This document shows, piece by piece, positions 17,307-23,728 of a stretch of 23,728 bases of DNA. Both the position numbers and the translations under genes were made by a program. The first letter of the stretch is position 1; every line of letters starts with the position of its first letter. The notes beneath the pieces are model-generated. The model made no database searches, was not told where the DNA came from, and worked only from the letters and a program-made list of their open reading frames with translations. Origin of the DNA: Bacteroidales bacterium (GTDB lineage: Bacteria; Bacteroidota; Bacteroidia; Bacteroidales; UBA10428); the NCBI GenBank assembly GCA_016926235.1, contig JAFGOZ010000700.1, forward strand, positions 1-23,728, given 5' to 3'.

Positions 17307-18314
17307 ATGAAAATAGCCATTCATTCAAGTCCTGATTCTTTCAGTGATAGATGGATTGAATACTGTAAGTTAAAGGGTATTGAATTTAAGATTGTTAACT
17401 GCTATGCTTCGGATATTATCTGGCAGCTTTCTGATTGTAATGCTTTGATGTGGCATTTTCATCACGAAGATTACAAGGATGCCCTCTTTGCAAAGCAATT
17501 ATTATTTGCTGTGGAGCTCTCCGGGAAAAAAGTATTCCCGAATATCAGGACCTGCTGGCATTTTGATGATAAAGTTGCCCAAAAATATCTCCTTGAATCG
17601 ATTAATGCTCCATATATACCTAGTTATGTATTTTATAGAAAATCAGATGCGTTGAAGTGGATAAAATCAACTTCTTTCCCCAAAGTATTTAAATTAAGGG
17701 GAGGAGGAGCATCAAAGAATGTGAAATTGGTTGATTCAAGACGACATGCCGAAAGGCTAGTCAATATTGCCTTCGGAAGGGGATTTTCCCAATCCGATAG
17801 CATAGCTTATTTAAAGGAGAAATGGAGGCAATACATTGATCTGAAAAAGGATTTTTCAGTTGTGATCAGGGCATTTGGCAGATTATTCATCCCCAATGAA
17901 TTTAGCAGGATGTATCACAAAGAAAAGGGATATGTTTTCTTTCAAGATTTCATTCCTGATAACCAGTTTGATATTCGGATCATCGTTATTAACAAAAAAG
18001 CCTTCGCCTTAAAGCGGATGGTTAGAAAAAACGACTTTCGTGCCTCTGGGAGCGGAGTTATCCAGTACGAAAAAGATAATTTTTCTGATGAAATCATACG
18101 TTTGGCATTTAAACTTGCGGACCAACTGCAGTCAGATTCTACTGCTTTTGATTTTGTTTTAAACGAAAACAGCAGTCCATTGCTTGTTGAGATTAGCTAT
18201 GGTTTTTCAATTGAGGCCTATGACCACTGCGTTGGATATTGGGATTCTGATCTGAATTTTCATGAAGGAGCTTTCAACCCGCAACATTGGATGGTTGATT
18301 CATTATTGGATTGA
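17307..18314 (+). CDS. ATP-grasp enzyme (RimK-like carboxylate-amine ligase type)
   Basis: This 335-residue cytoplasmic enzyme probably activates a carboxylate with ATP and joins it to an amine, thiol or other nucleophile. The N-terminal domain is followed by NIRTCWHFDDKVAQKYLLE (about residues 79-97), typical of the entry to an ATP-grasp domain. Then come FKLRGGGASKNVKLV (the flexible lysine and Gly-rich ATP loop, about 129-143), FQDFIPDNQFDIRIIVI, and a closing FDFVLNENSSPLLVEISYGFS, which carries the acidic metal ligands. The substrate is unknown. The gene follows DUF362 after 25 bases, so the two may act on the same intermediate. A 161-base AT-rich gap separates it from the next gene. Confidence 0.83.
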   Translation: MKIAIHSSPDSFSDRWIEYCKLKGIEFKIVNCYASDIIWQLSDCNALMWHFHHEDYKDALFAKQLLFAVELSGKKVFPNIRTCWHFDDKVAQKYLLESINAPYIPSYVFYRKSDALKWIKSTSFPKVFKLRGGGASKNVKLVDSRRHAERLVNIAFGRGFSQSDSIAYLKEKWRQYIDLKKDFSVVIRAFGRLFIPNEFSRMYHKEKGYVFFQDFIPDNQFDIRIIVINKKAFALKRMVRKNDFRASGSGVIQYEKDNFSDEIIRLAFKLADQLQSDSTAFDFVLNENSSPLLVEISYGFSIEAYDHCVGYWDSDLNFHEGAFNPQHWMVDSLLD

Positions 18315-18475
18315 AATTAAATGACTTACAACACAATAAAGCAATAAATTATCTTAAGTATTTGATAAGATTCTTGTGCAGATATTTGGAAATTTGTTTA
18401 ACTTTATTATGTTTTCATAATTTTACTTTCCTTAAATCATAATATGCAGCAAGTCAAATTACATGTTAAACTGCC

Positions 18476-19789
18476 ATGAAAAAGCAACTCTTAATAATTA
18501 TCCTGGTATGTTTTCATAATGTGTTTGTCATGCCACAGAAGATTATCTTTCTACATCATTCTACAGGTGAGGCATTGTTTTATGAAGGTAACGTCCCGGA
18601 GTATTTCTCAAACTATAATTCACAGAACCAAACCGACTATCAGATAACAGAAAAAGCTTATCCTGATAGTCCCTATCCTTGGGAAAACTATCCCTACGAT
18701 TACTGGAATCTATGGATAAACAACCAATGTAACAGCAGCAACAGCAATATTGAATGTCTGACCAGTCTCTGCTCAAAATATAATGTGATTGTATTTAAGC
18801 ACTGTTATCCCGGAGCGGATATTCTGATCGATGATGAAAATCCATTGATCAGTTCGTCAAAAAAAACACTTGCCAATTATAAATTGCAGTATCGAGCACT
18901 TAGGGATCTTATGGATTCCCATCCAAATAACAAGTTCATTGTGTGGACTCTGGTTCCTCTTCACCGGTTAGCCACTTCCCCAGAAAATGCAGAAAGAGCC
19001 AGGGAGTTTGTAAACTGGGTGTTGATTGACTGGTTGAATGAGGATGGGAAAGGCCATCCCAATATCTACATTTTTGATTTCTATAAGCAGTCTGCCGAAT
19101 CAGATTTATCACCATCCCAAGGCAAAGTCAACTGTTTAAAGTATGAATATGAAAAAAGTCATACTGGCAATGATTCTCACCCGAATCTACTTGCCAATGA
19201 AACAATCGGACCAATATTTGCAAAGTTTGTTATTGATTGCATTCAGGGTGTCAAACAGATCTATGTAGCGAATATAACAATAACAGCTGCCGGCGGGGTT
19301 ACATCGATCAGCACAAACAAAGGAACATTACAATTCTTCATCGATATTTTACCAGTGGATGCAACCAATAAGTCAGTAACCTGGTCGGTTGAGAATAATT
19401 CCGGAGAAGCAACAATCGACCATACTGGCCTTTTAACTGCAGTTAAAAATGGAAATGTCACCGTCAAAGCCTCCGCTGTAGATGGTTCGGGAGTCATTGG
19501 AAGTTATATTCTAGAGATCGAGAATCAAAGCACTATTTCAGTATGTGATTTTCCTAAGCCTGCATTAAAGCATATTACATTTGATCAGTCGGCGTTGACG
19601 GTAATCAATCCAGAGATTAATTTCTATAACAAGATATTCATTTACAATGTATTAGGATGTCTTGTATACGAGCAGTCGTTGGATGAAAGCACTCTCACCC
19701 TCAATATTTCCGGATTATCAAAAGGTGAATACATTGTTGTTTTAAAAGGAAATAAATTTATCTTTAGAGATAAGATTTTGGTACGCTAA
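18476..19789 (+). CDS. Secreted HHSTG-family protein with Ig-like domain and T9SS sorting domain
   Basis: This 437-residue protein has an N-terminal signal peptide (residues 1-20). Residues 22-255 are a paralogue of the lipoprotein at 8156-9019, with FLHHSTG (25-31), NYPYDYWNLW (71-80), VIVFKHCYPG (104-113), NKFIVWT (152-158) and NDSHPN (232-237). It lacks about 25 residues that the lipoprotein has after HHSTG. Residues about 263-350 are a bacterial Ig-like domain of the Big_2 type, with VTWSVENNSGEATID and GLLTAVKNGNVTVKA. Residues about 362-437 are a T9SS-type C-terminal sorting domain, with FDQSALTV, IFIYNVLGCLVYEQS, ISGLSKGEYIVVLKG and a terminal KILVR. The protein is therefore likely exported and anchored to or released from the surface. 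The activity is unknown. An SGNH-like hydrolase acting on the polymer is an inference. Confidence 0.75.
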   Translation: MKKQLLIIILVCFHNVFVMPQKIIFLHHSTGEALFYEGNVPEYFSNYNSQNQTDYQITEKAYPDSPYPWENYPYDYWNLWINNQCNSSNSNIECLTSLCSKYNVIVFKHCYPGADILIDDENPLISSSKKTLANYKLQYRALRDLMDSHPNNKFIVWTLVPLHRLATSPENAERAREFVNWVLIDWLNEDGKGHPNIYIFDFYKQSAESDLSPSQGKVNCLKYEYEKSHTGNDSHPNLLANETIGPIFAKFVIDCIQGVKQIYVANITITAAGGVTSISTNKGTLQFFIDILPVDATNKSVTWSVENNSGEATIDHTGLLTAVKNGNVTVKASAVDGSGVIGSYILEIENQSTISVCDFPKPALKHITFDQSALTVINPEINFYNKIFIYNVLGCLVYEQSLDESTLTLNISGLSKGEYIVVLKGNKFIFRDKILVR

Positions 19790-19839
19790 GAAATTCCCGG
19801 ATCGGTTTCCCTTGCCTCTTGTCCAGCTTTTATCTTTTC

Positions 19840-19862
19840 ATCAACAAATTCAGCTTGTTGAT
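19840..19862 (+). terminator. Hairpin downstream of the T9SS protein, uncertain terminator
   Basis: An 8-bp perfect inverted repeat (ATCAACAA at 19840-19847, TTGTTGAT at 19855-19862) with a 7-base loop lies 50 bases after the stop at 19789. It overlaps a 10-bp palindrome, GTTGATCAAC (19857-19866). No T-run follows directly. It may fold in the transcript leader of the acyl-carrier-protein operon or weakly terminate the upstream gene. Confidence 0.28.
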
Positions 19863-19961
19863 CAACCAAATATCTGAATTTGTGAAAAATGAATAGGAAT
19901 AATCTTTTTATATAGTTTTTTTTCTGAATTTTAAAATTTCCATCAACTCTAAATAAACAAT

Positions 19962-20225
19962 ATGTCTAAGAATGATTCAAAGCTTGAACAGGATTTACTT
20001 ACATATATCCGTAATAATACAAATGGTGCTGTCAATAAATTAACCACTCAGACATTGCTTTTCCATGAAGGCATCTTTGATTCCATGGCCTTTGTGCTGT
20101 TAATTGATTATATCGAAGAAACTTTCGGCATTAAACCCAGTGATGAGGACCTTGTGGAGAAGAACTTTGAATCAATAGAAGCCATTACCCGGTACATTCA
20201 GCGGAAGAAGGAAACCACCAGCTAA
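19962..20225 (+). CDS. Acyl carrier protein-like phosphopantetheine carrier
   Basis: This 87-residue protein is the likely carrier of an activated acyl or aminoacyl group, attached through phosphopantetheine. The attachment site is Ser41 in IFDSMAFVLLIDYIEETFGI, a variant of the DSL motif with Met after Ser. The rest has the four-helix pattern of ACPs, with an acidic helix 2 and a FESIEAITRYIQRK end. It is a standalone carrier, not the housekeeping fatty acid AcpP, whose motif is usually DSLD. It starts a compact operon: 10 bases to the amidotransferase, 14 to the NadE-like gene and 4 to the AMP ligase. It probably serves that ligase. Confidence 0.88.
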   Translation: MSKNDSKLEQDLLTYIRNNTNGAVNKLTTQTLLFHEGIFDSMAFVLLIDYIEETFGIKPSDEDLVEKNFESIEAITRYIQRKKETTS

Positions 20226-20235
20226 ATCCACCTTA

Positions 20236-22230
20236 ATGTGCGGAATAATTGGCATATATAAAAAAACTGCATTGCCTGATCAGTCACCTGAATTACTGAC
20301 CAAGATGCTTGCCCGGATCCATTATCGCGGTCCCGATGAGAGTGGAATCTACGTCAATAAACACCTTGCCTTTGGCAATGTCAGGTTGAGTATCATTGAT
20401 ATCAAATCGGGCCAGCAACCGCTCTCTTCTCCAGACGGAAGGTACTGGATCGTCTTTAACGGTGAAATCTTCAATTATATTGAATTGAAAACGGAACTAA
20501 GAAAACTGGGGTTCATCTTTAAAACGGAAAGCGATACTGAGGTTTTACTAAATGCCTACATTGCCTATGGCAGTGCATGTCTGAATAAACTGAATGGACA
20601 ATTTGTTTTTGCCATCTGGGATAATGAAAAAAGAGCATTGTTCATTGCCCGTGATCGCGTGGGTATCCGACCTTTATTTTACACATGGAAAGATAAGACC
20701 CTGGTATTCGGCTCTGAGATAAAAGCCCTTATGGAGTACCCGGGTCTACAGGCTGAAATCGACTTGGAATCACTTGCACAGGTATTCACTTACTGGACTA
20801 CCATTACACCCAACACCATTTTTAAGAATGTCTTTGAACTTCCTCCCGGCCATTTCATGCGTGTGTTTAAAGACAACACTACCATAGAGTCTTTCTGGTC
20901 GCTCTCCTTTCCTGTCAGTCCTGAAGGGTATTTCAAAGGAACCATTGATGATGCAGCATGCGAACTTGAAAAACTACTCACTGAGGCTGTACGGATCAGG
21001 CTCAGGGCAGACGTCCAGGTTGCCGCCTACCTGAGTGGGGGCCTCGATTCAAGCGCCACAACAGCCCTCATTAAAATGGTTGAACCTGAAACACTGCAAA
21101 CCTTTTCTATTGGGTTTGAAGACGGTGAGTTTGACGAAACACCCTTTCAACAGGAAGTATCTGCTTACCTTGGTACCCGGCATACTGCATTCACCTGTTC
21201 AAGGGAGGACATCGGGAATTATTTTCCCCAGGTAGTATGGCATGCTGAAATACCTGTACTCCGGACAGCACCGGTACCCATGTTTTGCCTTTCTAAAATG
21301 GTAAGAAAGAACAACATCAAAGTAGTAATTACAGGAGAAGGCGCTGACGAAATGCTCGCCGGCTACGATATTTTTAAAGAAGGAATCATCAGGGAATTCT
21401 GGTCGCGATATCCCGATTCAAAATACCGCCCGCTGTTATTTCAAAAGTTGTATCCCTATCTGGCACAATTCCAGGGTCGGAACAAAAGTATGCTCAAATT
21501 ATTTTACGGATATCAGCTTCAGGATACTGTCTCCCCTTTTTATTCCCATATTTTGCGCTGGAAAAACACTTCCGGAATACAGAATTACTTTTCTCCCCAA
21601 GTGAAAGAAGACCTCAGTAGCTATGATCCCTTCAGGCAGGTAACAGAATTGCTTCCTCCACAATTTGATCGTTACGCCAGGTTAACCAAGTCACAATGGC
21701 TTGAATCGGTCTTATTCATGTCGGGTTACCTCCTTTCATCCCAGGGAGACAGGGTAGCCATGGCCAATTCTGTTGAAGGCAGGTACCCCTTTCTTGACTA
21801 TCGTGTAATTGAATTCTGCAATACCCTCCCCCCTGATTTTAAAATGCATGGACTCAATGAAAAATACATCCTTAAGCGCATGATGCGTAATCGCCTTCCA
21901 GAAAGTGTTCTCAAACGACCTAAGCAAGCCTATCGTGCACCGATAGCCGGAAGCTTGCTATCACCCGGCTCCAAGGAATATGTAATGGAATTACTTTCAC
22001 CCCGAGATATTCATCTTACAGGGACTTTTTCATGGGCAGCGGTTGAAAAACTACTCTCCAAAATTACTTCAGGTCAAATGGTTACTGAAATGGAAAACAT
22101 GGCTCTTTCGGGGCTGGTTTCAACGCAATTGCTTCACCATCAATTCATACTTAAAGATCATTACAGGCCACAATCGATCAATTTAAACAACTGCTGTGTA
22201 ATAACTGAATCAAATCCGATTTATAGTTAG
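20236..22230 (+). CDS. asnB: AsnB-type glutamine-dependent amidotransferase (asparagine synthetase family)
   Basis: This 664-residue enzyme hydrolyses glutamine and uses the ammonia with ATP to convert a carboxylate to an amide. The N-terminal glutaminase domain is complete: catalytic Cys2 (MCGIIG), YRGPDESG, NVRLSIID, NGEIFNY and ESDTEVLL. The synthetase domain has the PP-loop SGGLDSS (residues 267-273), TGEGADE and VEGRYPFLD, plus a KRPKQAYRAP loop. True asparagine synthetases and EPS- or O-antigen-locus amidotransferases (such as WbpS, which amidates uronic acids) look alike at this level. Placement after an ACP and before NadE-like and AMP-ligase genes favours a dedicated role in the locus over asparagine supply. 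The gene looks more GC-rich than its neighbours in places, for example 21001-21060. Confidence 0.88.
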   Translation: MCGIIGIYKKTALPDQSPELLTKMLARIHYRGPDESGIYVNKHLAFGNVRLSIIDIKSGQQPLSSPDGRYWIVFNGEIFNYIELKTELRKLGFIFKTESDTEVLLNAYIAYGSACLNKLNGQFVFAIWDNEKRALFIARDRVGIRPLFYTWKDKTLVFGSEIKALMEYPGLQAEIDLESLAQVFTYWTTITPNTIFKNVFELPPGHFMRVFKDNTTIESFWSLSFPVSPEGYFKGTIDDAACELEKLLTEAVRIRLRADVQVAAYLSGGLDSSATTALIKMVEPETLQTFSIGFEDGEFDETPFQQEVSAYLGTRHTAFTCSREDIGNYFPQVVWHAEIPVLRTAPVPMFCLSKMVRKNNIKVVITGEGADEMLAGYDIFKEGIIREFWSRYPDSKYRPLLFQKLYPYLAQFQGRNKSMLKLFYGYQLQDTVSPFYSHILRWKNTSGIQNYFSPQVKEDLSSYDPFRQVTELLPPQFDRYARLTKSQWLESVLFMSGYLLSSQGDRVAMANSVEGRYPFLDYRVIEFCNTLPPDFKMHGLNEKYILKRMMRNRLPESVLKRPKQAYRAPIAGSLLSPGSKEYVMELLSPRDIHLTGTFSWAAVEKLLSKITSGQMVTEMENMALSGLVSTQLLHHQFILKDHYRPQSINLNNCCVITESNPIYS

Positions 22231-22244
22231 AAATACAAACTTCT

Positions 22245-23270
22245 ATGGAAAAGAAAGATAAAAAACCCTTCAGTGAAAAAATTCTGATTATTGATAATAT
22301 CAAAGAAGAATGTGATCGTGTCGTGAAAAAACTCCGGGAAAATGTGTTCACCAGGTTAAACCGGCAGGGAGGCATTGTAGGAATATCAGGAGGTATTGAT
22401 TCATCGGTCACATTGGCATTAACTGTTAAAGCTTTAGGTGCTGATAATATCATTGGCATTATGCTTCCCGAAAAAGATTCTAGCGATGACAGCGCTCTTT
22501 TTGCACAAATACTAGCCGATAAATTTGGAGTGAAAACCATTACTGAAAATATTACCGGTGCATTGAATGGTTTTGGCTGCTATGATCGTCGTGATGAAGC
22601 TGTCAGAAAGGTATTTCCCGAATATGACCCGGCCCGGTACAAAATGAAAATTGGTATTAAGAGTTCAGGACTCTTTACCAATCTCCCCCCTCTTTTTTCC
22701 CTTGTAATCATTGATGAGAACGGTGTAGAAAAATCCAAGCGACTTCCCGCGACTGAATTCAGACAGATAGAAGCGGCTTCCAATTTCAAGCAAAGATGCC
22801 GGATGTCTATGCTATATTATCATGCCGAACGTTTACATTATGCTGTAATTGGGACACCAAACAAACACGAGGTTGAACAGGGTTTTTTCGTAAAATACGG
22901 TGATGGAGGAGCCGATGTTATGCCTATAAGCCATTTATATAAAACACAAGTATACCAATTGGCATCATACCTTGACATACCTAAGGAGATTATTAACCGT
23001 ACACCAACAACCGACACTTACAGTGCGGAACAAACACAGGAAGAGTTCTTTTATCAGCTTCCTTTTGCCCAGATGGATCTTTTATGGTTTGCTTATGAGA
23101 ATGGTTATGGACCAGATGAGGTAGGTTCTGTTATGGAAATGACCACTGAGCAAGTAGAGAGTGTTTTTGTTAATTTTAACCGTAAAAGCAAAACCACTGA
23201 ATACCTGCGAATGTCACCGATAAGGGATTATAAACCTTTAAAAGCCAAAGCTAAAAACCTAACGCTCTGA
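22245..23270 (+). CDS. nadE: NadE-like N-type ATP pyrophosphatase with an insertion
   Basis: This 341-residue protein has the core of ammonia-dependent NAD synthetase: the PP-loop SGGIDSS (residues 48-54), QRCRMSMLYYHAE (183-195), GTPNKHE (203-209), KYGDGGADVMPI (217-228), LYKTQVYQLA (231-240) and PTTDTYSAEQT (254-264). Such enzymes usually have about 270 residues. This one has extra sequence before the NKHE part, about residues 107-178, including FSLVIIDENGVEKSKRLP. No glutaminase domain is present, so ammonia must come from free pools or from a partner such as the AsnB-type protein encoded 14 bases upstream. It may be a diverged NadE acting on a carboxylate other than NaAD. The symbol reflects the family only. 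Confidence 0.8.
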   Translation: MEKKDKKPFSEKILIIDNIKEECDRVVKKLRENVFTRLNRQGGIVGISGGIDSSVTLALTVKALGADNIIGIMLPEKDSSDDSALFAQILADKFGVKTITENITGALNGFGCYDRRDEAVRKVFPEYDPARYKMKIGIKSSGLFTNLPPLFSLVIIDENGVEKSKRLPATEFRQIEAASNFKQRCRMSMLYYHAERLHYAVIGTPNKHEVEQGFFVKYGDGGADVMPISHLYKTQVYQLASYLDIPKEIINRTPTTDTYSAEQTQEEFFYQLPFAQMDLLWFAYENGYGPDEVGSVMEMTTEQVESVFVNFNRKSKTTEYLRMSPIRDYKPLKAKAKNLTL

Positions 23271-23274
23271 AAAA

Positions 23275-23728
23275 ATGAATGCCTTTGATTATTTTTTCGA
23301 AAAAACCTTGAACCTGGAGAAAGACTTGCTTCTGAATGCGAAAGAATCTATTTCGTACCATAACCTTTATGAACAGAGCATAAAGTTATCTGGTTATCTC
23401 ATTGATCAAATTGGTGTTAACCAAAATATACTTCTGATAGCTCCCAATTCAGTTTTTTTCATGGTGGCTTATCTGGGCGTTCTCAAATCAGGAAATGTCG
23501 TTGTTCCGCTGAGCACTGAGACAGAACAGGGGAACTTGAATTTTATCCAGGAAATATGCAACCCCGCGATGATAATCTCCACCTCCCGGGTAGCTGCGAA
23601 GTTGGACTTTAAAGAAATACCGGTTATTGATGAAGCCAAAGTGAATAATATACTGCAATCCACTGCCAACAAGCAGCAAACTACCTATTGGCAAGACGGC
23701 CTTCAACCATTATCAGATAACCAACAAC
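23275..23728 (+). CDS. AMP-forming acyl ligase, ANL superfamily (3' end cut by window)
   Basis: The frame opens at the ATG at 23275, four bases after the NadE-like stop, and runs off the window with 151 residues visible. The segment ILLIAPNSVFFMVAYLGVLKSGNVVVPLSTE (read here in two parts, ILLIAPNSVFFMVAYLG and VLKSGNVVVPLSTE) matches the N-terminal domain of acyl-CoA/acyl-ACP synthetases, where a small-residue helix precedes a GxVVVPL strand. The P-loop-like YTSGTTG signature and the later catalytic lysine are beyond the edge, so the class is certain only by this N-terminal resemblance and context. It probably activates an acyl or aminoacyl substrate for the ACP encoded at 19962-20225. Confidence 0.8.
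   Translation, partial: MNAFDYFFEKTLNLEKDLLLNAKESISYHNLYEQSIKLSGYLIDQIGVNQNILLIAPNSVFFMVAYLGVLKSGNVVVPLSTETEQGNLNFIQEICNPAMIISTSRVAAKLDFKEIPVIDEAKVNNILQSTANKQQTTYWQDGLQPLSDNQQ

Noticed and set aside
18399..18406. TAACTTTA as a promoter -7 box for the T9SS HHSTG gene
   Set aside because: It differs from TAnnTTTG at the last base, and the nearest upstream TTG (18374-18376) gives a 22-base spacer. Too weak to list.
22178..22540. Minus-strand open frame of 120 codons across the AsnB-type/NadE-like junction
   Set aside because: It is opposite the PP-loop region of the NadE-like gene, has a low-complexity Ser/Leu-rich product and no recognisable domain.
1..23728. CRISPR array, tRNA, rRNA, insertion sequence or attachment site
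   Set aside because: I saw no spaced direct repeats, no cloverleaf-like or rRNA sequence, no transposase or integrase motif and no matching terminal repeats.

Overview
The window is a surface or exopolysaccharide biosynthesis locus, most likely from a member of the Bacteroidota. Four things point there: AT-rich DNA with few Shine-Dalgarno sequences, Bacteroidota-type lipoproteins, a C-terminal domain resembling the type IX secretion (T9SS) sorting domain on the protein at 18476-19789, and a TTTG/TAnnTTTG promoter at 9046-9078. No rRNA, tRNA, CRISPR array, transposase or integrase was seen. Both window edges cut genes.

Layout. (1) 2-7478, plus strand: the core of a Wzx/Wzy-type pathway. In order these are a UDP-glucuronate 4-epimerase-like enzyme (5' end missing), a Wza-like outer-membrane export lipoprotein, a Wzc-like tyrosine autokinase, a Wzx-like flippase, a Wzy/WaaL-like polymerase or ligase, and a GT2 glycosyltransferase. 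(2) 7533-9019, minus strand: a hexapeptide acyltransferase and a lipoprotein of an unrecognised family with an HHSTG motif. (3) 9233-12544, plus strand: two GT4 glycosyltransferases and a SAM methyltransferase. (4) 12572-14763, minus strand: a jelly-roll, polysaccharide-lyase-like lipoprotein and a third GT4. (5) 14869-19789, plus strand: a NodB-type deacetylase, a DUF362 protein, an ATP-grasp enzyme, and a second HHSTG protein carrying an Ig-like domain and a T9SS signal. (6) 19962 to the end, plus strand: a tightly packed module of acyl carrier protein, AsnB-type amidotransferase, NadE-like ATP pyrophosphatase and the start of an AMP-forming acyl ligase.

How it fits together (inference). 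The epimerase supplies a uronic acid nucleotide sugar. Four glycosyltransferases build the repeat unit on a lipid carrier, Wzx flips it, Wzy polymerises it, and Wzc/Wza control and export the chain. The acyltransferase, methyltransferase and deacetylase decorate or trim it, and the lyase-like lipoprotein may cut it. No initiating sugar-phosphate transferase (WcaJ/WbaP type) is in the window.

The parts least explained by standard EPS biology are the two paralogous HHSTG proteins at different cell-envelope addresses, the DUF362/ATP-grasp pair, and the ACP/AsnB/NadE/AMP-ligase module. The last looks like an amide-forming or acyl-activating pathway feeding a polysaccharide modification. No gene-free stretch exceeds about 215 bases. 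The longest, 9020-9232, holds the promoter at 9046-9078.
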